DNA of 12,092 nucleotides from DUMJ01 sp964655195 (GCA_964655195.1 CAZZLK010000081.1:1-12092); one strand, 5' to 3'; shown: positions 1 through 7,070, numbered from the stretch's first letter. The notes: generated by a model from the sequence alone, not told the origin. Numbers and translations are program-made.

Positions 1-1
1 A

Positions 2-1105
2 ACCAGTGAGATAGGGGGGACAGTACTCTGGGTTGCAGAGGAAGGCTCAATGGTAAAAAAGGGAGATGTTGTATGCAAGATAGACCCTCATGACTATGAG
101 GTGGCTCTTAATCAGGCAGAGCTTACTTACAGAAATGCAAAACTAAAGTTAGAACAGGCAAAGATCAATCTGGAGAATCAGAAGAGGCAGTTAGAACAGA
201 ATATACGTGATGCAAAAACAAATAGAGATAATGCACATATAGAGCTTCAAAAGGCGAAGAGACAGCTAGACGATGCAGAAAGATTATACAGAGTTAACGC
301 CATTACCCTCAATGAGCTGAAGACTTACAGAGATAATTATAGTAAGGCGCTCAATACCTATAATCAGACGGTAGAAAACTTGCGCCTTTTAGAGTCTACA
401 AAGGCGGATAAGCTAGCTCAGGCGGAAAGAGATGTGCTTCTGGCAGAGACTTCTCTTGAACAGGCTAAATTGGATCTGGATAAGGCTAAGAGAAACTTAA
501 GTAAAACCACTATATATGCACCGATAGATGGGATAGTGGCAGATGTTTCTGTAAAAAAGGGTGGTCAAAATATAGCAAAAGAGATAACTCTTATGTCTAT
601 CTTGGATACAAGCACTATGAAGATAAAACTTGAGGTCGATGAAACCGATATACCAAAGGTAAGGATAGGGCTGCCGGTAAGGGTTACCTGTGAGGCTTTT
701 CCTGAGAAAGAATTTCAGGGTAAGGTGACGAATATATCTCCCCGTGCAACCATATCAAATAACATAGCAATATTTAAGGTTCAGGTGGAAATCCCCAATC
801 CTACGGGTGAGCTCAGGGCAGGGATGACTGCAGAGGGAGAGATTATACTAAAGGAACAACGTAATGTCCTCTTGGTTCCATTAAAGGCGGTAAAGAGAAC
901 TGAGAGAAGGGCATATGTAGAGGTATTAAAGGACAATGGAGAGAGGGAATTAACAAGAGTAACTTTAGGTGAAGATGATGGGATAAATGTAGTCGTTGAA
1001 AGTGGATTAAAAGAGGGGGACAAGATAGTATTGGCAGGACAAACTGCTAGCTCCAGCACAAGAAATCCCACCCCAACTCCTTCGCCCTTCAGAATCTTCA
1101 GATAG
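2..1105 (+). CDS. Membrane fusion protein (periplasmic adaptor, MacA/HlyD type), 5' truncated
   Basis: The frame is open to the left edge, so the gene begins outside the window and the first internal ATG (base 50) is not its start. About 367 residues are visible. They begin in the first half of a lipoyl/barrel-sandwich domain (EEGSMVKKGDVV just after the edge). A long charged coiled-coil hairpin follows, at about residues 16-150 counted from the ATG at 50, with QAELTYRNAKLKLEQAK-type heptads. The second lipoyl half (YAPIDGIVADVSVKKGG) and a beta-barrel with the VDETDIPKVRIG stretch come next. The C-terminal domain ends in a Pro/Thr-rich tail (NPTPTPSP). Family members link an inner-membrane transporter to an outer-membrane TolC-like channel. 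The next gene is a MacB-type permease 12 bases downstream, so a MacA-like role is the best inference. The cargo is unknown. Confidence 0.9.
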   Translation, partial: TSEIGGTVLWVAEEGSMVKKGDVVCKIDPHDYEVALNQAELTYRNAKLKLEQAKINLENQKRQLEQNIRDAKTNRDNAHIELQKAKRQLDDAERLYRVNAITLNELKTYRDNYSKALNTYNQTVENLRLLESTKADKLAQAERDVLLAETSLEQAKLDLDKAKRNLSKTTIYAPIDGIVADVSVKKGGQNIAKEITLMSILDTSTMKIKLEVDETDIPKVRIGLPVRVTCEAFPEKEFQGKVTNISPRATISNNIAIFKVQVEIPNPTGELRAGMTAEGEIILKEQRNVLLVPLKAVKRTERRAYVEVLKDNGERELTRVTLGEDDGINVVVESGLKEGDKIVLAGQTASSSTRNPTPTPSPFRIFR

Positions 1106-1117
1106 AGGGGTGAGAAT

Positions 1118-2344
1118 ATGCTCTTTGTTGAGATATTGAAGATGGCTTTAGATAGCTTTAGACTTAATAAACTCAGGACATTTCTCACCGCTCTTGGTAT
1201 AATGATAGGTGTTGCAGCCGTGGTAGCCCTTATGGCACTGGGAGAAGGGACTAAAGCAAGTATAGAGAAACAGTTTGCTTCTCTCGGTTCTAACCTCCTC
1301 ATAGTAAACAGTGGATCTCCAAGAAGAGGTCCGGGTTTGGTAAGGTTTGGTCCAGCTAGATCTACCATAACCAACAAAGATTACGAGACTCTTTTAAAAG
1401 AATTAGATAGTAATAGTATAGTGGCAATAGTACCAGAAAGCTCCAGAAATGTTCAGGTCAAGTATCTTGCGACAAATGCCAATGTGAATCTTATTGGGAC
1501 ATCTCCAGAGTATGTAGTGATGAGAGAGTGGGGGGTGGCGGAGGGCAACTTTTTCAGCGAAAAGGAATATACAGGTAAAAAGAGGGTAGCAGTTCTTGGC
1601 TCTTCTATAGCCGAGACATTATTTGGTAACGATGACCCGGTGGGGAAAAAGATAAAGATCAACAATATAAGTTTTCAGGTGATAGGTGTTATGAGACCCC
1701 AAGGACAGGCTGGTGGATTTATGAATATGGATGAGATGATACTTATACCTCTTACCACTTACCAACGTAAGATAGAAGGCGGAGATAGGATAAGGACCAT
1801 ATATGTCTCGGTTAAAGATATCACTCTTATGGATAAGGTTCAGGCTCAGATAGAAGACATTATAAGGAGAAACCACAAGATTACCAATCCGGATAACGAT
1901 GACTTTAATGTCCAGAATCAGCTTGCTTTTATTAATGCAGTGTCCACCGCTACCCAGACGATGACTATGTTCCTGGCTGGTATTGCTGCAATCTCACTTC
2001 TAGTTGGTGGTATCGGTATTATGAATATTATGCTTGTCAATGTTACTGAGAGAATCAGGGAGATAGGTATAAGAAAGGCTATAGGGGCAAAGGCAAGGGA
2101 TATATTGTTACAGTTTCTTATGGAGTCGATGCTGGTCTCTATAGCTGGGGGTCTGGTAGGAATAGGTCTAGGGATAGGTCTGGGAGAGGTGATCAGAAGG
2201 TCTGCCAATATAAGTATGCTGGTAACACCTACTCCTATAATACTGGCGTTCTCAGTTTCTGCTGTAGTGGGTATATTCTTTGGATACTATCCGGCAAAGA
2301 GGGCTGCAGGGTTAAATCCTATAGATGCATTGAGATATGAATAG
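1118..2344 (+). CDS. MacB/FtsX-type ABC transporter permease (no fused ATPase)
   Basis: This 408-residue inner-membrane protein has the MacB_PCD plus FtsX layout. A first membrane helix lies at about 21-43 (LRTFLTALGIMIGVAA). A large extracytoplasmic domain spans about 44-280. Three more helices lie at about 283-307, 333-358 and 371-392. The hallmark cytoplasmic loop VTERIREIGIRKAIGAK lies at 309-325, and the family C-terminus YYPAKRAAGLNPIDALRYE closes the protein. In E. coli MacB the ATPase is fused at the N-terminus. Here it is absent, so a separate LolD/MacB-like ATPase must be supplied, probably upstream of the window. Members use ATP hydrolysis for mechanical export of periplasmic substrates through a MacA/TolC-like conduit. 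The Shine-Dalgarno GAGGGGTGA at 1105-1113 starts on the last base of the preceding stop codon, so the two genes are co-transcribed. Confidence 0.92.
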   Translation: MLFVEILKMALDSFRLNKLRTFLTALGIMIGVAAVVALMALGEGTKASIEKQFASLGSNLLIVNSGSPRRGPGLVRFGPARSTITNKDYETLLKELDSNSIVAIVPESSRNVQVKYLATNANVNLIGTSPEYVVMREWGVAEGNFFSEKEYTGKKRVAVLGSSIAETLFGNDDPVGKKIKINNISFQVIGVMRPQGQAGGFMNMDEMILIPLTTYQRKIEGGDRIRTIYVSVKDITLMDKVQAQIEDIIRRNHKITNPDNDDFNVQNQLAFINAVSTATQTMTMFLAGIAAISLLVGGIGIMNIMLVNVTERIREIGIRKAIGAKARDILLQFLMESMLVSIAGGLVGIGLGIGLGEVIRRSANISMLVTPTPIILAFSVSAVVGIFFGYYPAKRAAGLNPIDALRYE

Positions 2345-2349
2345 GAGGG
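2343..2349 (+). promoter_or_regulatory. Ribosome binding site fixing the start of the LTxxQ protein
   Basis: AGGAGGG lies 8 bases before the ATG at 2358 and overlaps the permease stop codon. The more upstream in-frame ATG at 2337 lies inside the permease gene and precedes this site, so the start at 2358 is preferred. It also places a clean signal peptide at the N-terminus. Confidence 0.8.
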
Positions 2350-2357
2350 ATGTATAT

Positions 2358-2903
2358 ATGAAGTTTCTGAAGATTGTAACTATAATAACTCTGATCCTGA
2401 TTTTAGTGGTGTCTATGTCCTACGCTCAGCAGGAGACACAGCAGAGAAGACCCTTTGCGAATAGAGAATTACAGCAACTCTTGAGGCTTATCCAGGACCT
2501 GAACGAGCTGGAGAAGGATAAGAAGTTAGCGTTGACCAGGGATCAGGCTAAAAAACTGATTCCAATATTGCAGGATCTGATGAAAAAGGAGAGTCTTCCA
2601 TCTAAGGAGGCAGAGAAGTTTATTGATAAGATAGAGAGCATTCTTACCGATGCACAGATTACATTCCTGGATAAGCTTCAGCTAGAAAGACAGGAAAGAC
2701 TCAGACAACTCAGACAACAGCAACAGGGGCAGGGTCAGGGAGGTCAGACTTTTCAGCAGAATAGACCTCCCCAACAGATGGACAAAGATATGGAAAAAGT
2801 CATCCAGGGCTGGATGCAGGGAAAGCCCTTAAATCCATACTACTACGTCAAGTCTTTTAAAGACAGACTCAACGAGTTTATAGAGAGGCTAAAGAAGAAA
2901 TAG
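2358..2903 (+). CDS. Secreted helical protein with two LTxxQ motifs (CpxP/Spy-like)
   Basis: This is a 181-residue protein. A Sec signal peptide covers residues 1-23 (MKFLKIVTIITLILILVV, then SMSYA before QQ), with no lipobox cysteine. The mature part is almost all charged helix. Two LTxxQ-type motifs are visible: LTRDQ at 59-63 and LTDAQ at 96-100, each opening a helix, 37 residues apart. A Gln/Gly-rich low-complexity stretch lies at about 119-140, and the protein ends in a Lys-rich helix. Paired LTxxQ motifs are the hallmark of the CpxP/Spy periplasmic family (LTXXQ motif family), whose members act as stress sensors or ATP-independent chaperones. Membership here is inferred from the motifs and topology only. 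As the last gene of the membrane-fusion/permease operon (13-base gap), it may be a periplasmic accessory of the exporter. The other reading is an unrelated helical secreted protein. Confidence 0.75.
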   Translation: MKFLKIVTIITLILILVVSMSYAQQETQQRRPFANRELQQLLRLIQDLNELEKDKKLALTRDQAKKLIPILQDLMKKESLPSKEAEKFIDKIESILTDAQITFLDKLQLERQERLRQLRQQQQGQGQGGQTFQQNRPPQQMDKDMEKVIQGWMQGKPLNPYYYVKSFKDRLNEFIERLKKK

Positions 2904-2913
2904 CCTATCTAAT

Positions 2914-4089
2914 TTACGTGCTGAGCTCTTTATGTTTCTCTGCTATCGTATCTGCAAGCCTATCCAGTGCATCCAGATCTTCTTTTCTTGGTAAACCTTT
3001 TACTATAACTGGATCTAAGAGTTCAACTTTTAAGTTGGTCAGCATCCCTTTAATGATATCTATCGCCTTTCCTCCCCAACCATAAGAACCTACTATAGAG
3101 ACATATCTCGTCTTAGGTCTTAGGGCATTGAAGAGATATACAGCATAGATTACATTTGGATGAGGGCCGACCAGTACTGTTGGGGTTCCAACAATAACTG
3201 TCCCTGCATCAACCAGGCTCATTGCCAGCTTACCTAAATCGACAGAACTCAGATCAAATCTCTCTACCTTTATATTCCTCTCTGTAAGAGAAGAGACAAG
3301 ATAATCAACCATAACCTTAGTGCTGTTGTGCATAGATATATATGGAATTACAACTATATTCTTTGGCGTATCTGATATCCAGTCCTTATATGCCTCTACT
3401 ATGAAACTTGGATCATTATACAGGGGACCGTGACTTGGAGCTATTATAGAGATATCAAGATCTTTAATCTTTTCAAGATTTTTCTGTATGATTGTTCTAA
3501 AAGGCATCATTATCTCTGCATAGTATCTCTTAGCAGATTCATATACCCTTGGTCTATCTACCGCATACAGTTCATTGGTAGCTAGATGTGAACCAAAGAG
3601 GTCACAGGTAAAAAGAATCTTATCCTCTACCAGATATGTAACCATAGTTTCTGGCCAGTGTACCCAGGGTGTATAGACGAATTTCAATGTCTTGTCCCCC
3701 AAAGATAGCGTCTCTCCATCTTCTATCGTGATTATCCTATCTTCTGGTATATGGAGATGGTCGATAAGCATCTCCTTACCTCTTGTAGAGATTATCACTT
3801 TGGCTGAACTATACCTTTCTAGGACATCTGGAATAGATCCAGAGTGATCCTGCTCCACATGATGACAGACAATATAATCGATATTTTTTACATCCTTAAG
3901 TTGTTCAAGTAAGACATTGGTCATAGTTGGGTCAACTGTATCTAAAAGGGCAGTCTTCTCTGTCCCTTCGATCAGATAGGCGTTGTAACTTGTCCCATCT
4001 GGTAGAGGAATAAGGGCATCAAACAGCCTCCTATCCCAATCAACCGCCCCTAACCAGTAAACCTTCTCTACAATCTTCCTAGGTTTCAT
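2914..4089 (-). CDS. fprA: Flavodiiron protein (A-type flavoprotein, O2/NO reductase)
   Basis: This 391-residue cytoplasmic enzyme reduces O2 to water and/or NO to N2O with electrons from rubredoxin or a similar donor. The N-terminal metallo-beta-lactamase domain (about 1-240) holds the complete di-iron ligand set: H77-x-E79-x-D81-H82 (HVEQDH), H144 (PWVHWPET), D163 (TCDLFG) and H220 (PSHG). The C-terminal flavodoxin domain (about 243-391) binds FMN, with SMHNSTKVM as the phosphate loop and GSYGWGGKA near the flavin. Length matches the minimal two-domain class, with no rubredoxin or flavin reductase fusion. The start is ATG at 4089, with AGGAGG (complement of 4095-4100) 5 bases before it. It has its own promoter and is convergent with the efflux operon. 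Whether O2 or NO is the main substrate cannot be read from the sequence. Confidence 0.95.
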   Translation of the reverse strand: MKPRKIVEKVYWLGAVDWDRRLFDALIPLPDGTSYNAYLIEGTEKTALLDTVDPTMTNVLLEQLKDVKNIDYIVCHHVEQDHSGSIPDVLERYSSAKVIISTRGKEMLIDHLHIPEDRIITIEDGETLSLGDKTLKFVYTPWVHWPETMVTYLVEDKILFTCDLFGSHLATNELYAVDRPRVYESAKRYYAEIMMPFRTIIQKNLEKIKDLDISIIAPSHGPLYNDPSFIVEAYKDWISDTPKNIVVIPYISMHNSTKVMVDYLVSSLTERNIKVERFDLSSVDLGKLAMSLVDAGTVIVGTPTVLVGPHPNVIYAVYLFNALRPKTRYVSIVGSYGWGGKAIDIIKGMLTNLKVELLDPVIVKGLPRKEDLDALDRLADTIAEKHKELST

Positions 4090-4100
4090 AGTCTCCTCCT

Positions 4101-4120
4101 GTTAGTTAATAATTGTTAGT
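4101..4120. repeat. Short direct repeat in the flavodiiron leader
   Basis: On the + strand GTTAGT occurs exactly twice, at 4101-4106 and 4115-4120. The copies are 14 bases apart and sit in an AT-rich leader between the predicted transcription start (near 4136) and the ribosome site. It could be a regulator site or chance in AT-rich DNA. No known regulator motif is recognised. Confidence 0.25.
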
Positions 4121-4142
4121 AATTTGATATAATTTCTATAAT

Positions 4143-4171
4143 ATTATACAACTTTTCGCGGAAGATTTCAA
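4143..4171 (-). promoter_or_regulatory. Sigma-A-type promoter of the flavodiiron gene
   Basis: On the minus strand the -35 TTGAAA (complement of 4166-4171) is separated by exactly 17 bases from a perfect -10 TATAAT (complement of 4143-4148). Transcription would start near 4136, giving a leader of about 45 bases before the ATG at 4089. The -35 overlaps the stop codon (4168-4170) of the nfo gene, so the flavodiiron gene can be expressed independently of the operon in front of it. Confidence 0.75.
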
Positions 4172-4992
4172 AAGTCGGATGATAGTTCCTTTAGCTTTTT
4201 TAAGTTTCTCTCATCAGACCCCGGTGGCTCTTTAGGTGTCTCTATTATAAGAGGTTTATCCCTAAAAAGACTAAAAGATAGTAGATTCTTAAATCCCTCT
4301 TCTCCTATCTCTCCTTCTCCTATATGCATATGTCTATCAAGATGAGACCCAAGAGAGCCTTTAGAGTCATTTGTATGGAAAAGTATCACATATGATGGCT
4401 CTATGATAGAGAACCACCTGTTAAATGTCGTCTCTATACTTCCTCTTGTCCTTATGTCGAATCCAGCGGAAAATAGATGGCAGGTATCTATACAGATCCC
4501 AACCCTTGATCCATCTTTAAGGTTATCTATTATAAATTCAAAGTCTTCCGGCTCTGCCCCCAGCTCTGTTCCGGAACCAGAGGTATTCTCCAGTATAATC
4601 TTACATCTTGTACTGCTTTTATTGATGATTTCTTCCAGTGCATATATAATCCTAAGGAGTCCTCTTTCTCTCCCTGCGCCCTTGTGACTCCCAGGATGTA
4701 CTACTATACCGGTAGCTCCTATAGAATCTCCCCATATAAGGTCTTCTAATAGAGCCCTCTTAGAACTGTTGTAGATATCTTCTTCGGGACTTGCCAGATT
4801 TAAAAGATAGGGACTGTGCAAAAAGAATATATCAAAGGGTATCTTTATCTTCTCTGGTCTTTTTGAATCCTTTAAACTTCTAGGATTTCTCGAGAAAAAC
4901 TGAAAAGTACAAAGTTCAAGCCTATGAGCCTCCTCTATAGTTTTTAGAAGTCCTTTAGATATAAATAGGTGTGCTCCAAGACAGAGACTCAC
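4168..4992 (-). CDS. nfo: Endonuclease IV (AP endonuclease)
   Basis: This 274-residue TIM-barrel DNA repair enzyme cleaves 5' of abasic sites and removes blocked 3' ends produced by oxidative damage. All nine ligands of the three-zinc site can be placed: H59 (FLHSPY), H99 (VVHPGSHKG), E135 (ILENTSG), D169 and H172 (CIDTCHLFSAG), H206 (LFHTNDS), D219 and H221 (LDRHMHIGEG) and E251 (IIETP). Length is close to the usual 270-285 residues. The start codon is GTG at 4992, with AGGGGA (complement of 4998-5003) 5 bases upstream, overlapping the stop codon of the preceding gene, so it is the last gene of a coupled three-gene operon. The next gene in the same direction is the flavodiiron protein; both fit survival of oxygen exposure. 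Confidence 0.95.
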   Translation of the reverse strand: MSLCLGAHLFISKGLLKTIEEAHRLELCTFQFFSRNPRSLKDSKRPEKIKIPFDIFFLHSPYLLNLASPEEDIYNSSKRALLEDLIWGDSIGATGIVVHPGSHKGAGRERGLLRIIYALEEIINKSSTRCKIILENTSGSGTELGAEPEDFEFIIDNLKDGSRVGICIDTCHLFSAGFDIRTRGSIETTFNRWFSIIEPSYVILFHTNDSKGSLGSHLDRHMHIGEGEIGEEGFKNLLSFSLFRDKPLIIETPKEPPGSDERNLKKLKELSSDF

Positions 4993-5001
4993 ATCGATCC
5001 C

Positions 5002-5457
5002 CTAGAATAATGATAGTACACCCAAAGTGCTAAGAGTTACTATAATTCCAGCGATAAATACCCCTATCAGCACTGAGATGATGCTTCTTTTAGGTTTTAT
5101 ACCAAGTAAAAATGCTGCTATCGAGCCTGTCCATGCCCCAGTCAGAGGGAATGGTATGGCAATAAATATTATCAATCCTATCATCTCATATCTCTCTATT
5201 ATGCTACTCCTGGAACGTGTGCGTCTAAAAAGCCATTCAAAAAAGTTCCGGGCAAAGGCAAATCTCTCACTCAGGAATTTAGAGATCGGGCCCAAGAGAA
5301 AGATAATAAGTATTGGTGGAATTATATTGCCTATGTAGGAGATGAGAAACGCCACTTCTACTGGCATCTTATAGATTAATAGAGCCAGTGGGAGAGAAGC
5401 CCTGAGCTCTCCCACTGGTGTCATTGCTAGAAGAAAAACAGTAAGATAGGGATTCAT
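5002..5457 (-). CDS. Small membrane protein, Sm_multidrug_ex family (COG2426)
   Basis: This 151-residue, very hydrophobic protein carries the family's signature segments. PVGELRASLPLA lies at 14-25, within and after the first membrane helix. A second helix lies at about 35-58, followed by a basic cytoplasmic loop (FRRTRSRSS, 77-85). The re-entrant-looking IPFPLTGAWTGSIAAFLLG lies at 101-119, and a last helix covers about 126-149. The family is named 'putative small multi-drug export protein', but its substrate is not established, so function is uncertain. The ATG at 5457 lies one base after the stop of the oxidoreductase gene. No good Shine-Dalgarno is seen, which points to translational coupling through TGAG-ATG. 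The endonuclease IV gene follows after 9 bases. Confidence 0.88.
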   Translation of the reverse strand: MNPYLTVFLLAMTPVGELRASLPLALLIYKMPVEVAFLISYIGNIIPPILIIFLLGPISKFLSERFAFARNFFEWLFRRTRSRSSIIERYEMIGLIIFIAIPFPLTGAWTGSIAAFLLGIKPKRSIISVLIGVFIAGIIVTLSTLGVLSLF

Positions 5458-5458
5458 C

Positions 5459-6481
5459 TCAGTATGGAAACTTTACCGGTTTACCCGTCCTGCTAGACTC
5501 ATACATAGCCAACACCATTGCCAGCGCAACTCTTCCTGCCCTTCCATCTATAAATGGTGTTCTACCTAGAAGTACATCTTTATAGAAGTCCTTTATCTGT
5601 CTCTCGTGACTTGAACCCCAATATCTAAGTCCACTTCCAGGATTACTTGACTGTTCCACCTGTATCGTTGTATTGCCAAGATATATGGTAGCCTTATCTC
5701 CAACGATATGTGCGATACCTTCAGCCCCGTATATCTCTAGGAATACAGGGGCATCATATGGATAGAAACAGTTCGCATATACGCATCCAACTATATCGGG
5801 CTTGAATTTTATATACGCCTCTGCGACGTCGTCTACGTTTATATAGCTATGGGCTCTTGTATCATAGGTAGCCCTTATATAATCTATCTCTTTCCCTATA
5901 AGCCACTGCATAAGGTCTATGGTATGAATAGCCTGATCTATGAGAACTCCTCCTCCCTCTTTATCCCAAGTTCCCTTCCAATCACTCTCTCTATAATAGC
6001 TGTCTGGACGATGCCAGGTTAGCATCATCCTGGCTCCTTTTATCTCCCCCAACTGTCCAGATGTTATAGCCTTTTTCACCGCCACAGAAGCATCGTTGTA
6101 TCTATTCTGAAAGATTACACCCAGTTTTACCTTACATTCATCGGCAGTAGCTATCATTCTGTCAGCATCTTCCAGTGTTATAGCCATAGGTTTTTCTGTA
6201 AGTACATGTTTACCTGACTTCATAGCTTTTATAGCTACCTCGGCGTGAAGATAGTGCGGAAGACATATCTCTACAGCGTCTATATCGTCTCTCTCTAAGA
6301 CCTTGTGATAATCGGTGTACCAGTCCTTTACATCGTAGGTCTCACTGAAGAATCTGGCTTTCTCTTCAACTATATCTACTACCGCCTTTAACTCTGTTTC
6401 CTGCAACCTCTTTAGTGCCTGTGCATGGACCCCCGCTACCCTTCCGCAACCAATCAGAGCAACTCTTACCTTACCTTTCAC
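5459..6481 (-). CDS. Gfo/Idh/MocA family NAD(P)-dependent oxidoreductase
   Basis: This 340-residue cytoplasmic dehydrogenase is of the glucose-fructose oxidoreductase / inositol dehydrogenase type. The N-terminal Rossmann fold opens with VALIGCGRVAGVHA (7-20, GxGxxG-like), and an acidic residue after the second strand (AVVDI) suggests NAD preference. The active-site lysine lies in TEKPMA (K97). The C-terminal alpha/beta domain has the family stretch WDKEGGGVLIDQAIHTIDL, with the catalytic-type H186 and D189. The substrate is probably a sugar, sugar acid or cyclitol, but the sequence does not say which. The start codon is GTG at 6481 with GGAGG 7 bases upstream. It is the first gene of an operon with the Sm_multidrug_ex protein and nfo, and is divergent from the galactoside locus, so a link to sugar oxidation is possible but unproven. 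Confidence 0.92.
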   Translation of the reverse strand: MKGKVRVALIGCGRVAGVHAQALKRLQETELKAVVDIVEEKARFFSETYDVKDWYTDYHKVLERDDIDAVEICLPHYLHAEVAIKAMKSGKHVLTEKPMAITLEDADRMIATADECKVKLGVIFQNRYNDASVAVKKAITSGQLGEIKGARMMLTWHRPDSYYRESDWKGTWDKEGGGVLIDQAIHTIDLMQWLIGKEIDYIRATYDTRAHSYINVDDVAEAYIKFKPDIVGCVYANCFYPYDAPVFLEIYGAEGIAHIVGDKATIYLGNTTIQVEQSSNPGSGLRYWGSSHERQIKDFYKDVLLGRTPFIDGRAGRVALAMVLAMYESSRTGKPVKFPY

Positions 6482-6527
6482 TTTCCTGCCTCCATTAATA
6501 TAGATTTTTTAGAGATTTCAAGTTAGA

Positions 6528-6536
6528 ATTATATCA
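6528..6536 (-). promoter_or_regulatory. Extended -10 promoter for the oxidoreductase-nfo operon
   Basis: The minus strand reads TGATATAAT, a perfect extended -10 (TGnTATAAT), with no recognisable -35 at 16-18 bases. Transcription would start near 6521, about 40 bases before the GTG at 6481. The same 85-base gap must hold the divergent promoter for the flavoprotein gene. The best plus-strand guess there is TAGAAT at 6524-6529, overlapping this -10, but it is too weak to annotate. Confidence 0.5.
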
Positions 6537-6549
6537 TAAATCTTGGGAG

Positions 6550-6555
6550 AGGAGG
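6550..6555 (+). promoter_or_regulatory. Ribosome binding site deciding the flavoprotein start
   Basis: AGGAGG lies 11 bases before the ATG at 6567. An in-frame TTG at 6543 lies upstream of this site and would add eight residues without homology-like character, so the ATG at 6567 is chosen. It puts the first beta strand (AKVLIVYYS) at the N-terminus, as in all flavodoxin folds. Confidence 0.7.
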
Positions 6556-6566
6556 GATTAGAATTT

Positions 6567-7049
6567 ATGGCTAAGGTGCTTATAGTCTACTATTCAAGAA
6601 CGGGGAATACAAAAAAGATGGCTCTCGGTATAGAGGAAGGGATAAGGGAGGAAGGCATAGATGTAGTAGTAAAAGATGTAAAAGATATAAAGGTAGAAGA
6701 ACTTCTGGAGTATGATGGTATCATCATTGGTTCTCCAACATACTATGGCTTACCTGCAGGGGAGATCAAAAAGTTACTGGATGAGAGTGTGAAGTTCCAT
6801 GGAAAATTAGATGGTAAAGTAGGAGGGGCTTTTGCATCTTCTGGAGGTATCGCTGGAGGGAATGAGACCACTCTGATCTCTATAATAGAAGCACTATTGG
6901 TCCACGGGATGATCGTACAGGGTAACCCTGGCGGAGATCACTATGGTCCTGTCTCAATAGGTAGTCCCGATGAAAGGTCCATAAGATCGTGTAGAGAATA
7001 CGGTAAACGTATAGCTAAACTGGTAAAGAGGTTATTCCCATCTACATAG
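6567..7049 (+). CDS. Flavodoxin-fold protein, WrbA-like
   Basis: This 160-residue cytoplasmic FMN-binding protein carries the phosphate-binding loop SRTGNTKKMA at 10-19. SPTYYGLPAGEIKKLLDE lies at 56-73. The WrbA-type stretch GKVGGAFASSGGIAGGNETT lies at 83-102 and leads into LLVHGMIVQG. WrbA proteins are NAD(P)H:quinone oxidoreductases that reduce quinones by two electrons. This one is shorter than E. coli WrbA (about 200 residues), so a plain electron-carrier or reductase role is also possible, for example donating to the flavodiiron protein nearby, which is speculation. Its stop is 21 bases before the beta-galactosidase start with no convincing promoter between, so the two genes are probably on one transcript. 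Confidence 0.85.
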   Translation: MAKVLIVYYSRTGNTKKMALGIEEGIREEGIDVVVKDVKDIKVEELLEYDGIIIGSPTYYGLPAGEIKKLLDESVKFHGKLDGKVGGAFASSGGIAGGNETTLISIIEALLVHGMIVQGNPGGDHYGPVSIGSPDERSIRSCREYGKRIAKLVKRLFPST

Positions 7050-7060
7050 TGTTTCATAAT

Positions 7061-7065
7061 GGAGG
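7061..7065 (+). promoter_or_regulatory. Ribosome binding site deciding the beta-galactosidase start
   Basis: GGAGG lies 5 bases before the ATG at 7071. The alternative in-frame ATG at 7059 overlaps the site itself and has no Shine-Dalgarno of its own. Starting at 7071 gives a classic signal peptide (MRVLK then a leucine/isoleucine core). Confidence 0.8.
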
Positions 7066-7070
7066 ATGTT

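Noticed and set aside
50..52. ATG at 50 as the start of the membrane fusion protein
   Set aside because: The frame is open to the left edge and the residues before it (GGTVLWVAEEGS) match the lipoyl domain of the family, so the gene is truncated by the window.
781..1377. 198-codon open frame on the minus strand across the membrane fusion protein and permease genes
   Set aside because: It is antisense to two clear family genes, has no ribosome site and no recognisable domain. Such open antisense frames are expected in this codon usage.
2337..2357. Upstream ATG start for the LTxxQ protein
   Set aside because: It lies within the permease gene, before the ribosome site at 2343-2349, and would add seven residues ahead of a signal peptide.
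4403..4687. 94-codon plus-strand frame inside nfo
   Set aside because: It is antisense to an intact endonuclease IV with all zinc ligands, and there is no start signal.
6493..6521. Minus-strand TTGAAA (complement of 6516-6521) as a -35 for the oxidoreductase operon
   Set aside because: The best -10 at 16-17 bases is poor, and transcription would start at the ribosome site. The extended -10 at 6528-6536 is a better candidate.
7050..7070. CATAAT at 7055-7060 as a lacZ promoter
   Set aside because: There is no -35, and transcription would start after the ribosome site, leaving the message without one.
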